Shown here in pieces: positions 16,686-26,623 of a DNA stretch of 64,000 nt (position 1 is the stretch's first letter; every line of letters starts with the position of its first letter). The notes under the pieces are model-generated. The model was given only the letters and a program-made list of their open reading frames with translations. It was not told the DNA's origin and searched no databases. Source of the DNA: an uncultured Bacteroidales bacterium (GTDB taxonomy: Bacteria; Bacteroidota; Bacteroidia; Bacteroidales; Paludibacteraceae); contig ONMV01000006.1 in the NCBI GenBank assembly GCA_900319005.1, forward strand, positions 1 to 64,000, written 5' to 3'. The position numbers were made by a program, and so were the translations under genes.

Positions 16686-18125
16686 ATGGAAGATAGTAAT
16701 AAGGTCTTATATTCGATACTTAATGAGCGTTTGGAGCTTCTCCGCCAATTGGACTCGGAGGGGGATTCTGAGCGTAGAAGGCACATCGCCCGCGAGACGC
16801 AAAATCTCCATGCCCCGATGGCTCACCGTTTGGGTCTGTACCAGATCAAGACGGAGATGGAGGACCTGGCGCTGAAATTTCTCGACTACGATACCTATAA
16901 ATATATAGCACACGCGCTGAATGCCAAAAAAGCGGAGCGCGAGGCATATATCGCTTCGTTCATTGCCCCCTTGGAGGCGAAGCTCAAGGCGGAAGGATTT
17001 ACGTTCACAATCAAGGGACGTCCCAAATCGATTCACTCTATCTACCATAAGATGCAAGCCCAGCATTGTGATGTGGATAAGATATACGATTTGTTCGCTA
17101 TACGTATCATTTTGGACTCTCCGCCGGAGAAAGAGAAATCGGATTGCTGGCAGGTTTATTCGCTCATTACGGATATCTTTCCGCCTAACCCCAAGCGGTT
17201 ACGCGATTGGTTATCCGTTCCCAAAGAAAACGGCTATGAGTCGCTTCATACGACAGTACTCGGTCCCGATCAACGATGGGTAGAGGTGCAGATCCGTACA
17301 CGAAGGATGGACGAGGTAGCAGAGCAAGGCGTAGCTGCACACTGGGCATACAAAGGAGTCAAAGGCGCGATTGTGAACAAAGATCGTGGAGACGTCTATG
17401 TCTTCACGCCTACAGGTGACCTGCGTCGCCTGCCTGAAGGAGCTACCGTGCTCGACTTTGCGTATTCGATCCATACGGACATCGGCTCGCACTGCGTGGG
17501 AGGTACTATTCGTAATCAGAACGTCTCTATCCGCCAGAAGTTGCAGAATGGTGACCAGGTGTCCGTCATGACCTCGCCTAACCAGCACCCTAATGCTGAT
17601 TGGCTCAATATAGTGGTCTCCACAAAGGCGAAGAATAAGATCCGCCAAGCGCTTAAGGAGGTTGAGTATAAACAGGCTGCTGAGGGAAAAGAAATCATTG
17701 ATCGTAAGTTCAAGAACTGGAAAATCAATTACACCGAAGGGGACATTACCAAGATGGCAACCCGTTTAGGCTATAAAGCGGTCTCAGATATGTACCAATC
17801 GGTGGCTACGGGAAAAGAGGATATCCAGCGTTTGAGAGATGTCCTGTTAGAACCCGAAGAACCTTCTTCTATCCCGCGCGAACATACAGAGTATGTCGAT
17901 CGCTCGGAGCTGAAGGGCTTAGCGATAGAGGTGGATATGAACGTTAAGAATGTGGATTATAACCTCTCCAAATGCTGTAACCCACAGCCCGGAGACCCTA
18001 TTTTTGCGTTCGTCTCCGTGCTCAAGGGAATCCGTATCCACCGTTGTGATTGTCCTAATGCCGAAGATATCCAAACCCGCTATCCTTATCGTGTTTTACC
18101 TGCCCGCTGGGCGAAGAAATCGTAA
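16686..18125 (+). CDS. Short RelA/SpoT homologue: (p)ppGpp synthetase without hydrolase domain
   Basis: 479 residues against about 730 for full-length RSH enzymes. It begins inside what is normally the end of the HD hydrolase ([12 protein letters not shown] replaces the usual IKLADRLHNMR), then [21 protein letters not shown]. The synthetase domain is intact: [56 protein letters not shown] domain ([24 protein letters not shown]) and the CC/zinc-finger region ([21 protein letters not shown]) follow, and it ends at LPARWAKKS without the ACT domain. It should therefore make (p)ppGpp but not degrade it. A full-length Rel elsewhere would be expected. First gene of a plus-strand operon with recR. 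Confidence 0.85.
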   Translation: MEDSNKVLYSILNERLELLRQLDSEGDSERRRHIARETQNLHAPMAHRLGLYQIKTEMEDLALKFLDYDTYKYIAHALNAKKAEREAYIASFIAPLEAKLKAEGFTFTIKGRPKSIHSIYHKMQAQHCDVDKIYDLFAIRIILDSPPEKEKSDCWQVYSLITDIFPPNPKRLRDWLSVPKENGYESLHTTVLGPDQRWVEVQIRTRRMDEVAEQGVAAHWAYKGVKGAIVNKDRGDVYVFTPTGDLRRLPEGATVLDFAYSIHTDIGSHCVGGTIRNQNVSIRQKLQNGDQVSVMTSPNQHPNADWLNIVVSTKAKNKIRQALKEVEYKQAAEGKEIIDRKFKNWKINYTEGDITKMATRLGYKAVSDMYQSVATGKEDIQRLRDVLLEPEEPSSIPREHTEYVDRSELKGLAIEVDMNVKNVDYNLSKCCNPQPGDPIFAFVSVLKGIRIHRCDCPNAEDIQTRYPYRVLPARWAKKS

Positions 18126-18147
18126 ATCGTCAAATTGTAAATTGTCC
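18121..18147. repeat. CGTCAAT-word repeat carrying the recR start
   Basis: AAATCGTCAAATTGTAAATT follows the RSH stop; the TTG used to start recR at 18142 is the last TTG of the repeat. Confidence 0.65.
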
Positions 18148-18756
18148 GACTATCCTTCCATAGTATTAGAGCAGGCGGTGAACCAGATGGCATCGCTGCC
18201 CGGAGTAGGGCGCAGAACCGCTCTGCGCTTGGTCTTGCATCTGTTACGTCAAACGGACGAAGAGGTAGAGTCGTTCTCCAATGCTTTTATCCGTCTCAAG
18301 AAAGATGTCGTTTATTGTCGCGAATGTCATAATATCTCCGATACGGAGATTTGTCCAATTTGCGGTTCACCGCGTCGGGACCATACGACGATCTGCGTTG
18401 TAGAGAACGTGCAGGACGTAATGTCCATTGAGAATACGGGTCAGTACACCGGTGTGTACCACGTTCTTGGCGGAGTGATCTCTCCGATGGAAGGAATAGG
18501 ACCGAAAGATATAGAGATTGATTCTCTCATGGAAAGGCTCGCTAAAGGAGAGGTGGAGGAGATTATTCTTGCGCTGCCTACCACCATGGAGGGAGACACT
18601 ACCAATTTTTATATCTACCGGCGAATACAAAATGCCGGTTTGGATATTAAGATCTCTCAGATCGCACGAGGAATAGCGGTGGGTAACCAGCTTGAATATA
18701 CGGACGAGATCACCCTCGGGCGTTCTATCGTCAACCGAACAGAATTTAAAGGATAA
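18142..18756 (+). CDS. recR: Recombination mediator protein RecR
   Basis: 204 residues from a TTG at 18142 ([13 protein letters not shown]), matching the normal RecR length and N-terminus; no ATG is near. Works with RecF and RecO to load RecA on gapped DNA. A helix-hairpin-helix ([15 protein letters not shown]), a four-Cys zinc finger (CREC and CPIC about 15 residues apart), and a Toprim domain ([15 protein letters not shown]) are all present. The start codon comes from an intergenic repeat between it and the RSH gene. Confidence 0.94.
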   Translation: MSDYPSIVLEQAVNQMASLPGVGRRTALRLVLHLLRQTDEEVESFSNAFIRLKKDVVYCRECHNISDTEICPICGSPRRDHTTICVVENVQDVMSIENTGQYTGVYHVLGGVISPMEGIGPKDIEIDSLMERLAKGEVEEIILALPTTMEGDTTNFYIYRRIQNAGLDIKISQIARGIAVGNQLEYTDEITLGRSIVNRTEFKG

Positions 18757-18763
18757 ACAATAT

Positions 18764-19201
18764 ATGGAACAGAAAATTATTCGCCATCTTAATTGGATTT
18801 ATTATGGGGTCATGATCGCTGCAATCGTGGCTTATACGGTAATGTATTATGTCGTGTCAAAGGGCTTTCTTGAGTTCTACGACCCTAATTCTTCATTAGG
18901 TCAAGCGCTTCAATTTGTTATTATCATCACGGCATTGATGTGTATTCCGTTCGGGCTGTATCTTATCAAATGGAAGAAACCGAAAACACTGGAAGAATAT
19001 GAACAATTAGCATCCATTCGTATCTTAGTTGTGGGGGGCATCATGATTCCTGCTATCTTGATTTATTTTCTGTTAGGATGTTATCGTCCTATGATCTGGG
19101 TGGCTGCTATCAGTGCTGTAGCATGGTATTTCACCAAACCTACGCTTGGTAAGTTGGAGCAGGAGATGAAACCCGAAGATCCGAACATGCCTACGTATTA
19201 G
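18764..19201 (+). CDS. Integral membrane protein, four predicted helices
   Basis: 145 residues from the ATG at 18764, seven bases after recR. Four hydrophobic stretches (WIYYGVMIAAIVAYTVMYYV, ALQFVIIITALMCIPFGLYL, ILVVGGIMIPAILIYFLLG and MIWVAAISAVAWYF) suggest a small inner-membrane protein. The tail is acidic. No family recognised; Bacteroidales often carry such a gene beside recR. Confidence 0.7.
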   Translation: MEQKIIRHLNWIYYGVMIAAIVAYTVMYYVVSKGFLEFYDPNSSLGQALQFVIIITALMCIPFGLYLIKWKKPKTLEEYEQLASIRILVVGGIMIPAILIYFLLGCYRPMIWVAAISAVAWYFTKPTLGKLEQEMKPEDPNMPTY

Positions 19202-19232
19202 TTTTCAATTTTCATTTTTCAATTTTCAATCC
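19202..19232. repeat. TTTTCAATTTTCA-word intergenic repeat
   Basis: GTTTTCAATTTTCATTTTTC and one more unit fill the gap between the membrane protein and the HAD-like gene. Confidence 0.65.
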
Positions 19233-19234
19233 GC

Positions 19235-19657
19235 ATGATAATAGCTTGTGATTTTGATGGTACGATTGTGACCCACGAGTACCCGAAGATCGGTAAACCA
19301 ATCCCGTTTGCCATTCAGACATTGAAAAAACTGCAGGAGGAGGATCATCATCAGATCATCCTTTGGACTGTACGTGAAGGCGAATTGCTGCAAGAAGCAG
19401 TGGACTATTGTAAATCCAAAGGACTCGAGTTCTACGCTGTTAATTCAAACTATCCGGAGGAAGAACCCGAGCATAAGCCTGCCCGCAAACTGGTGGCGGA
19501 CTTGTGGATAGATGATCGCAATTTAGGCGGTCTGCCGGATTGGGGAGTTATCTATAACATGATTCATACGGGGCATTGTTTCGAACCTGCACCGCAGGGA
19601 AATATGGAGGATCTGCGCCCCAAGAAAAAAGGTTTCTTTGCCCGTTTGTTTGATTAA
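19235..19657 (+). CDS. HAD-like hydrolase
   Basis: 140 residues. The N-terminal CDFDGTIV (Asp6, Asp8) is the nucleophile motif of haloacid-dehalogenase phosphatases; IILWTVREG supplies the conserved Thr and ADLWIDDRN the acidic metal site. There is no cap domain. Small members like this are common in Bacteroidales, with unknown natural phosphate substrates. It follows the membrane protein on the same strand. Confidence 0.82.
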   Translation: MIIACDFDGTIVTHEYPKIGKPIPFAIQTLKKLQEEDHHQIILWTVREGELLQEAVDYCKSKGLEFYAVNSNYPEEEPEHKPARKLVADLWIDDRNLGGLPDWGVIYNMIHTGHCFEPAPQGNMEDLRPKKKGFFARLFD

Positions 19658-19667
19658 ATCGTACATC

Positions 19668-20156
19668 GTGCATATTTCTTTGCGAAAAATAGAACCTTCC
19701 GATTTGCCTTTTCTCTATCGTTGGGAGAACGATGCTGCCGTATGGTCGGATGGGGCAAATCACAATCCGCTGTCTCAGCAGGATTTGCGGGAATATATAT
19801 CTTCCACTACCGGCGATATCTACAAAGACGATCAATTGAGGTTGATCATTTGTCAAGAAAACTCCACTATCGGTTGCATTGATCTCTTTGACTTCGATCC
19901 GCGTAATGGGCGCGCCGCGATAGGGATGTATATCGCACCCGAGTACCGCGGGCAAGGGATTGGACGTGAGGCGGTGCGTTTGCTGGAAGAATATGCCTTC
20001 GGATTTCTTCATCTGCGCCTTATTTATGCGGTGATCGCTACGCGTAACGAAGTCTGCTCAGCGCTTTATCGCAATGCCGGTTATACCGCCTCTTCCGTCT
20101 TGCCTTCATGGACCTTGGAGAGCGATGCCGTACTTTGGTTCAAAGAGGCGCATTGA
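19668..20156 (+). CDS. GNAT-family N-acetyltransferase
   Basis: 162 residues from a GTG at 19668 (MHISLRKIEPSDLPFLYRWEND), the usual start for RimJ-type acetyltransferases. The acetyl-CoA loop is in IGMYIAPEYRGQGIGREAVRLLEE, with the RGQGIG motif. Likely acetylates a protein N-terminus or a small amine; target not readable. The start codon lies in a CGTACATCGTGCAT repeat. Confidence 0.85.
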   Translation: MHISLRKIEPSDLPFLYRWENDAAVWSDGANHNPLSQQDLREYISSTTGDIYKDDQLRLIICQENSTIGCIDLFDFDPRNGRAAIGMYIAPEYRGQGIGREAVRLLEEYAFGFLHLRLIYAVIATRNEVCSALYRNAGYTASSVLPSWTLESDAVLWFKEAH

Positions 20157-20170
20157 TCAATAAAATTAGA

Positions 20171-22459
20171 ATGAGAAAAATAGTTAGTGTATTAGTCTTA
20201 GCGCTTTGTTGCGTAGTGCATTTGTGGGCACAAGAGGAGTATGATGCCCATTTGGTAGGCCATGTTTTGGATGAGAGAACAGGAGAACACTTGCCTTTCG
20301 TGAATGTGCAGGTGAAGGGAACGAATATAGGTACCGTTACCGACGAGTCGGGGCACTTCTTTATGAAAAACCTGCCCTTGGGAAAGCAGGTGATTGTCTT
20401 TTCTTATGTGGGTTATGAGAGTGTAGAACTGCCCGTACGTATTGAGCAGAACAAGACGGTGGAACTGAAAGCGGCTATCCACGAACTGACGCAATTCCTT
20501 AACAGTGTGGTTGTTACTGCCAACAGGTATGAGACCAAACGGCAGGAGGCATCTACCATAGTGAATGTTCTCTCGCCTAAACTCTTTGAGACTACCGCTG
20601 TTGCTTGCGTTGCGGATGTGCTGAATTTTCAGCCCGGCTTGCGGGTAGAGAACACTTGCTCCAACTGCGGCAAAACCGAGCTCCGAATTAATGGTCTTCA
20701 AGGCCAGTACACCCAGATCCTCATGGATAGCCGACCGGTCTTCTCCAGTATGGCGTCTGTTTATGGTTTGGAGCAGGTTCCGGCAGCGATGATAGATCGC
20801 ATAGAGGTCATCCGTGGTGGAGGATCCGCGATGTATGGAGCCAATGCAATCGGAGGTGTGGTCAATATCATCACGAAGGAGCCCGTACGCAATTTCTTGA
20901 ATATATCCAATACCTCCATGGTCAACGAGCATGCCGGTTATGATATCCATACGGATCTCAATGCCTCGGTTTTGAGCGAGAACCGCAAGATGGGAGCTTA
21001 TGTCTTTGCCAGTCATCGTACCCGAAGCGCTTATGACCGAGATGATGACGGGTTCAGCGAAGTTCCCAAGATGCGCTCCACTACTGCAGGCGCGCGTGCG
21101 TTTTTTAAGACAAGCGCATATAGTAAGATCACCGCTGAGTATCATCACACTACGGATTTTCGCAGAGGAGGTAACCGTTTTGAGTTTGAACCCCACCAAG
21201 CTGACATAGCCGAGCAGTTACGTCATAATATCGATGGGGGTCAACTCTCATTCGATTGGTTCTCTTCTGATAACAAACATTTTGTGTCGGCTTATTCCGC
21301 CTTGCAGCATATAAGCCGCGAGAGCTATTTCGGAGCGGGTAGGGACACTTCAGCCTATGGACGCAGTACAGACTTGACCTCCATCACCGGTATGCAGTAT
21401 CGTTTCTCGTATCCCTGCGGACGTGCGAAAGGGGATCTGACCGTAGGAGCGGAATATACATTCAATGGATTGCACGACCGTATGGTGGGTTATAACCGCG
21501 ACATTTCGCAGAATGTGCATGTGGTGGGTGCTTATGCCCAGAATGAGTGGAAACAAGAGAATTGGTCGGTACTGGTCGGCGCTCGCATGGAGAAGCATAA
21601 TCTGCTCAAGACAGTGGTCTGCAATCCCCGTGCTACTTTCCGATATACTCCTCTGGATGGTCTGGTACTCCGTACCGGATACAGCAGCGGTTATCGTGCC
21701 CCGCAGACCTACGATGAGGACCTGCATGTGGCTGCGGTGGGAGGAAATGTGTCCCTCATCCGCTTGGACCCGAACCTCAAACCCGAGTACTCGCATAGCG
21801 CAACGCTCAGCGCCGATTGGTACCGCCAATTCGGTCATTGGGAAGTAAACCTTACTGCGGAGGGTTTTTTCACTTATTTGCAAGATGTATTCTTCTTGCG
21901 AGAGGATGGAAATGATGAAGCTGGAAATATCCTCTTCACCCGCACGAATGCCAAGGCTGCGTGGGTGGGAGGACTTAACCTTGAGGGTAAACTCTCCCTT
22001 CTACTCTCCAGTTTCAATTTTCAACTCTCTGCGGGCTATACGTATCAGCAAAGCCGCTATACGGAGGCACAGAAATGGAGTCCTGTTGTGTCGCCTGATG
22101 CACGCATGTTCCATACTCCCGATCATTATGGCTATATCTTGCTGGATCTTCAGCCGGTTAAGGACTTCACAATCTCCATTAACGGAAAGGCGAACGGCTC
22201 GATGCTCGTACCTCACTTGCAGGGATTTATTCCCGAGGACAGAATGGAGCAGACCCCTGTTTTCTGGGATATGAGTATCCGTCTGGCATACGATGTGCAT
22301 CTCTATAAGCAGTACTGTCTGGAGATCAGTTGCGGTGTAAAAAATATCCTCGACCAATTCCAAAGGGATATTGATCGAGGAGAACTCAGGGACGCCGGTT
22401 ACATCTATGGTCCGACGGTTCCGCGTACGTATTTCGCCGGCGTCAGTCTCAAACTGTAA
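20171..22459 (+). CDS. TonB-dependent outer-membrane receptor
   Basis: 762 residues. A signal peptide ending HLWAQ precedes a carboxypeptidase-like regulatory domain (GHVLDERTGEHLPFVNVQVKG), a plug (VVVTANRYETKRQEA to VNIITKEPV) and a 22-strand-type barrel ending YFAGVSLKL. The plug contains NTCSNCGKTELRING, a Cys-x-x-Cys pair that recurs in a Bacteroidetes subgroup of these receptors. It imports a ligand, possibly a metal chelate or cofactor, with TonB energy. No SusD partner follows, arguing against glycan uptake. Residues SSFNFQLS in a barrel loop match a dispersed repeat word. Confidence 0.9.
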   Translation: MRKIVSVLVLALCCVVHLWAQEEYDAHLVGHVLDERTGEHLPFVNVQVKGTNIGTVTDESGHFFMKNLPLGKQVIVFSYVGYESVELPVRIEQNKTVELKAAIHELTQFLNSVVVTANRYETKRQEASTIVNVLSPKLFETTAVACVADVLNFQPGLRVENTCSNCGKTELRINGLQGQYTQILMDSRPVFSSMASVYGLEQVPAAMIDRIEVIRGGGSAMYGANAIGGVVNIITKEPVRNFLNISNTSMVNEHAGYDIHTDLNASVLSENRKMGAYVFASHRTRSAYDRDDDGFSEVPKMRSTTAGARAFFKTSAYSKITAEYHHTTDFRRGGNRFEFEPHQADIAEQLRHNIDGGQLSFDWFSSDNKHFVSAYSALQHISRESYFGAGRDTSAYGRSTDLTSITGMQYRFSYPCGRAKGDLTVGAEYTFNGLHDRMVGYNRDISQNVHVVGAYAQNEWKQENWSVLVGARMEKHNLLKTVVCNPRATFRYTPLDGLVLRTGYSSGYRAPQTYDEDLHVAAVGGNVSLIRLDPNLKPEYSHSATLSADWYRQFGHWEVNLTAEGFFTYLQDVFFLREDGNDEAGNILFTRTNAKAAWVGGLNLEGKLSLLLSSFNFQLSAGYTYQQSRYTEAQKWSPVVSPDARMFHTPDHYGYILLDLQPVKDFTISINGKANGSMLVPHLQGFIPEDRMEQTPVFWDMSIRLAYDVHLYKQYCLEISCGVKNILDQFQRDIDRGELRDAGYIYGPTVPRTYFAGVSLKL

Positions 22460-22468
22460 GCGTTTCTA

Positions 22469-24144
<1,676 letters not shown>

Positions 24145-24152
24145 TGGACTAG

Positions 24153-24428
24153 TTAATTGATTTTCGCCAAAACATCGCTTTGACGCATGATAAGGAATTT
24201 CTCGCCGTCCAGTTCGAGTTCTGTTCCGGCATATTTTCCGTAAAGCACTCGGTCGCCGGCTTTGAGGACCATCTCTTCGTCTTTGGTTCCGTTTCCTACA
24301 GCCAATACTTCACCGCGAAGCGGTTTCTCTTTGGCACTATCGGGAATGATGATCCCGCCTACTGTCTTCTCTTCTGCAGCCGCAGGTTTTATCAGCACGC
24401 GGTCTGCTAATGGTTGAATCTTACTCAT
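24153..24428 (-). CDS. groS: Co-chaperonin GroES (Hsp10)
   Basis: 91 residues from the ATG at 24428 ([15 protein letters not shown]); the frame extends upstream but the family starts here. Caps the GroEL chamber. [18 protein letters not shown] holds the mobile loop and [16 protein letters not shown] the conserved C-terminal strands. First gene of the groES-groEL operon. Confidence 0.97.
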   Translation of the reverse strand: MSKIQPLADRVLIKPAAAEEKTVGGIIIPDSAKEKPLRGEVLAVGNGTKDEEMVLKAGDRVLYGKYAGTELELDGEKFLIMRQSDVLAKIN

Positions 24429-24483
24429 AATATATTTGTTTTTAGTCGTTATTTGTTTGTCGTTAGCCCAAGAGAGGGCTATT

Positions 24484-24507
24484 ATTCTCAATTATCAATT
24501 GTCAACT
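24484..24507. repeat. ATTATCAATT-word repeat in the groES leader
   Basis: TTCTCAATTATCAATTGTCA lies between the groES start and the sigma-54-like promoter described next, partly overlapping its -12 side. Confidence 0.55.
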
Positions 24508-24543
24508 TTCGTGCCAAACGCTCCTCTTCTGCCATTTTGGCAG
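24503..24543 (-). promoter_or_regulatory. Candidate sigma-54-like promoter and inverted repeat of groESL
   Basis: On the minus strand CTGCCA-AAA-TGGCAG (24543-24529) is a perfect inverted repeat, followed 12 bases later by TGGCACGAAAGTTGA (24516-24502). This is GG-N10-GA where sigma-54 promoters need GG-N10-GC, so it is one base off consensus. The arrangement suggests an operator or activator site plus promoter for the chaperonin operon; it is inference from motif shape. Confidence 0.45.
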
Positions 24544-24554
24544 ATAGATGTCAT

Positions 24555-24583
24555 AAAAAATGTCCGAGCCAAAGGCCCGGACA
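24555..24583 (-). terminator. Terminator of hpf
   Basis: TGTCCGAGCC and GGCCCGGACA form a 10-bp stem with one mismatch around AAA; on the minus strand it is followed by six T. It lies five codons' length past the hpf stop, isolating it from groESL. Confidence 0.85.
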
Positions 24584-24587
24584 AGTG

Positions 24588-24863
24588 TTATGCGTTTTTG
24601 CGGCGTTCCAGCTGCGACTCCAGCGCAGTCAAACATGCGTCAATACCTTCTTCGAACGTATCTGCCGTTTTCTCCGCGAACAGACCAGCGATACGAATCT
24701 TTACCTCTTTGTTGTTATTTGTCTGAGGCTTAACCACCGACATACGGATTTCCACTTTGTCATCTCCGTTCAGGTGACGCTCAAAACGATTCATCTTTTT
24801 TTCGATAAATTGCTCCAGTTTGTCTGCCATTTCAAAATTTACGGCATTGATTGTAACGTTCAT
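24588..24863 (-). CDS. hpf: Ribosome hibernation-promoting factor, short form
   Basis: 91 residues, the short HPF/YfiA length. Binds the 30S decoding centre in stationary phase and stabilises inactive ribosomes. The beta-alpha-beta fold is recognisable: VTINAVNFEMADKLEQFIEKKM, then VEIRMSVVKP, VKIRIAGLFAEKT and TFEEGIDACLTALESQLERRK. Single gene with its own promoter and terminator. Confidence 0.88.
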   Translation of the reverse strand: MNVTINAVNFEMADKLEQFIEKKMNRFERHLNGDDKVEIRMSVVKPQTNNNKEVKIRIAGLFAEKTADTFEEGIDACLTALESQLERRKNA

Positions 24864-24899
24864 AGTAGTATGTTTTTAAGGGTTAAACTAAATTTTCTG

Positions 24900-24931
24900 C
24901 AAATTTACAGCTTTTTTTTGATATATGCAAG
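24900..24931 (-). promoter_or_regulatory. Promoter of hpf
   Basis: Minus-strand TTGCATATAT (from 24930), 20-base spacer and TAAATTTG (24907-24900) followed by CAG. Confidence 0.8.
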
Positions 24932-25053
24932 TTTTTGCACAAATTTATTTCTGTACGGTGATATATTCTTTTCTAAAATAGTGTGGTTGTGTTAATTAGA
25001 ACAGATGCAAAAAAAGGAATTTTATTCAGTTTAGAAAAAAAATATGTAAAAAA

Positions 25054-25085
25054 TTTGCATATGTGCGAAAATTGTTGTACCTTTG
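25054..25085 (+). promoter_or_regulatory. Promoter of the SRP RNA gene
   Basis: TTGCATATGTG at 25055, 20-base spacer and TACCTTTG at 25078-25085, followed by CAGCCG. Confidence 0.85.
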
Positions 25086-25112
25086 CAGCCGTTTTTGAAA
25101 AAAGTGAATTTT

Positions 25113-25215
25113 AGGCAGGTGCTATACGACCAGCTCCCTCTGAACTCCCCCAGGACTTGACCGTAGCAAGGGTAGGAGGTTGTAGCGGTGCGATGTAGTT
25201 AGCCTGCCTTTTTTT
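25113..25215 (+). ncRNA. ffs: Signal recognition particle 4.5S RNA
   Basis: AGGCAGG (25113-25119) pairs with CCTGCCT (25203-25209), followed by a T run. Within, GGTGCTATACGACC near the 5' end and GGTGCGATGTAG near the 3' end match conserved positions of bacterial small SRP RNA, and CCCAGGACTTGACCGTAGCA matches the domain IV internal loop (CAGG on one side, AGCA on the other). It guides Ffh and FtsY in membrane protein targeting. Length about 97 nt fits the small bacterial type. The gap on its left (24932-25053) holds nothing else I recognise. Confidence 0.85.
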
Positions 25216-25219
25216 GTGT

Positions 25220-26623
25220 CTATTTCATTCGTTGGCCTTGTACATTGTATTTTGCCCCTTGGTACATCAAATAAAGAACCCCATTCTCCATGACCTTTGT
25301 ACATTGTTCTTTATTCCCTTGTACATCCTCTACTCCTGAAGGAATCGACATCTTATAGGCTTTCCATGCGTCTGGGATTCCATAGCCGTATTGTTTCGTG
25401 TCTGGCGTTGTATATCGGTCTGCAGATCGGATGATGCGGTCTCGTATCTGCATAGCGTTTTCATTGGGTAAAGCAGACCAAAGGGATGCAGCCATGCCGG
25501 CTAAAAGCGGCGTTGCATAACTGGTACCATTACTTTGTACAATCGTTTCGTTCGAGTTGATAAGTGTTGCAGCTACGCCAACCGCACATACTTCGGGCTT
25601 AATACGTCCGTCCGCAGAAGGTCCCCAACTGGAGAATTTGCCAATGATGCTGTCGGTTCCAATCGCTCCAACGGTCAGAATACTGTCTGCATCAGCAGGT
25701 ACGCTCATAGTACGCCAATTTTCATCATTGCCTTCATTGCCTGCTGCCACGCACACAAGCATTCCTTTGCGCGCAGCAATAGTAGCCGCACGGCTGACAC
25801 GCGTGGTGATGCCATCCAAAGCAGACTTAGGCAAAGACCACTCGGTCTTGTCAAACTTCGCGTAACCCAGCGATACAGAGAAGACGTTCACACCCAGCGA
25901 ATCGGCTTTCTCAAGCGCGGCTACCAGATTATCCATCTCTTTTGGACTCTCTGTTTCGCTCTCTTCGGAGCGCATTAAGTAATACTGCGCTTTAGAAGCA
26001 GCACTATAGTACGAGTCTTGAATACCCGAGATGACACTGAGACAGCGCGTGCCATGTTCGCCTGTGCTGCCGTAGAAATCATCTTTATCATCCGTCAAAT
26101 CAAAATGTCCGAGTTCCAAGTCTTTCTGGCGGAAACAGGAGAGCGTATTTGCGTTATAGAAACCTCCATCGCAGATAGCCATTAGTATTCCTTGTCCTTC
26201 GAATCCCGCTTCATGCAAAGGGAGCAAGTTATAGGTCCCGAGTTGTTCGTCCGTCCAATGAAAATCATCGTTGGCCTGTGCGCGCCTGCGGTTCTTGAGC
26301 GGAGCATACACAGCTGCATCATTGTCGTCACGCGTCATCTCAACGCCGGTCACGAACTTGAGTGCTGCTATATTTTCGGCTGTCAAACTATCCATCTCCA
26401 CCGTAGCCCCGTTAAACCAACGGCTGACATGGTGAACTTTAGCACCGGCTTGACGTACTTGGTTGAGGTACATACCGCTTACCGGATAATCCATAGCATC
26501 CGTAGGAATATTCCACTTGGCGCGTTGCTCTACGGCACGAGGCGATAATTGCGGAGCTGTCTTCTCCGGTTTATCCGTGAAGGACACGAAATAAACATGA
26601 AATAAAATCAGTAATGCTATCAT
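25220..26623 (-). CDS. Secreted subtilisin-like serine protease (S8)
   Basis: 467 residues with an N-terminal hydrophobic export segment (MIALLILFHVYFVSF). The triad is visible: Asp in LMAICDGGFYN, His in STGEHGTRCLSVISG, Ser in NGTSYATPLLAG, with the oxyanion Asn in CVAAGNEGND. Residues 20-110 form an N-terminal prodomain-like region. The C-terminus YQGAKYNVQGQRMK resembles the end of T9SS sorting domains. Four TTTGTACATTGT-like words (25234-25328) encode the tail, so part of it derives from a dispersed repeat. It overlaps rlmD by four bases. Confidence 0.88.
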   Translation of the reverse strand: MIALLILFHVYFVSFTDKPEKTAPQLSPRAVEQRAKWNIPTDAMDYPVSGMYLNQVRQAGAKVHHVSRWFNGATVEMDSLTAENIAALKFVTGVEMTRDDNDAAVYAPLKNRRRAQANDDFHWTDEQLGTYNLLPLHEAGFEGQGILMAICDGGFYNANTLSCFRQKDLELGHFDLTDDKDDFYGSTGEHGTRCLSVISGIQDSYYSAASKAQYYLMRSEESETESPKEMDNLVAALEKADSLGVNVFSVSLGYAKFDKTEWSLPKSALDGITTRVSRAATIAARKGMLVCVAAGNEGNDENWRTMSVPADADSILTVGAIGTDSIIGKFSSWGPSADGRIKPEVCAVGVAATLINSNETIVQSNGTSYATPLLAGMAASLWSALPNENAMQIRDRIIRSADRYTTPDTKQYGYGIPDAWKAYKMSIPSGVEDVQGNKEQCTKVMENGVLYLMYQGAKYNVQGQRMK

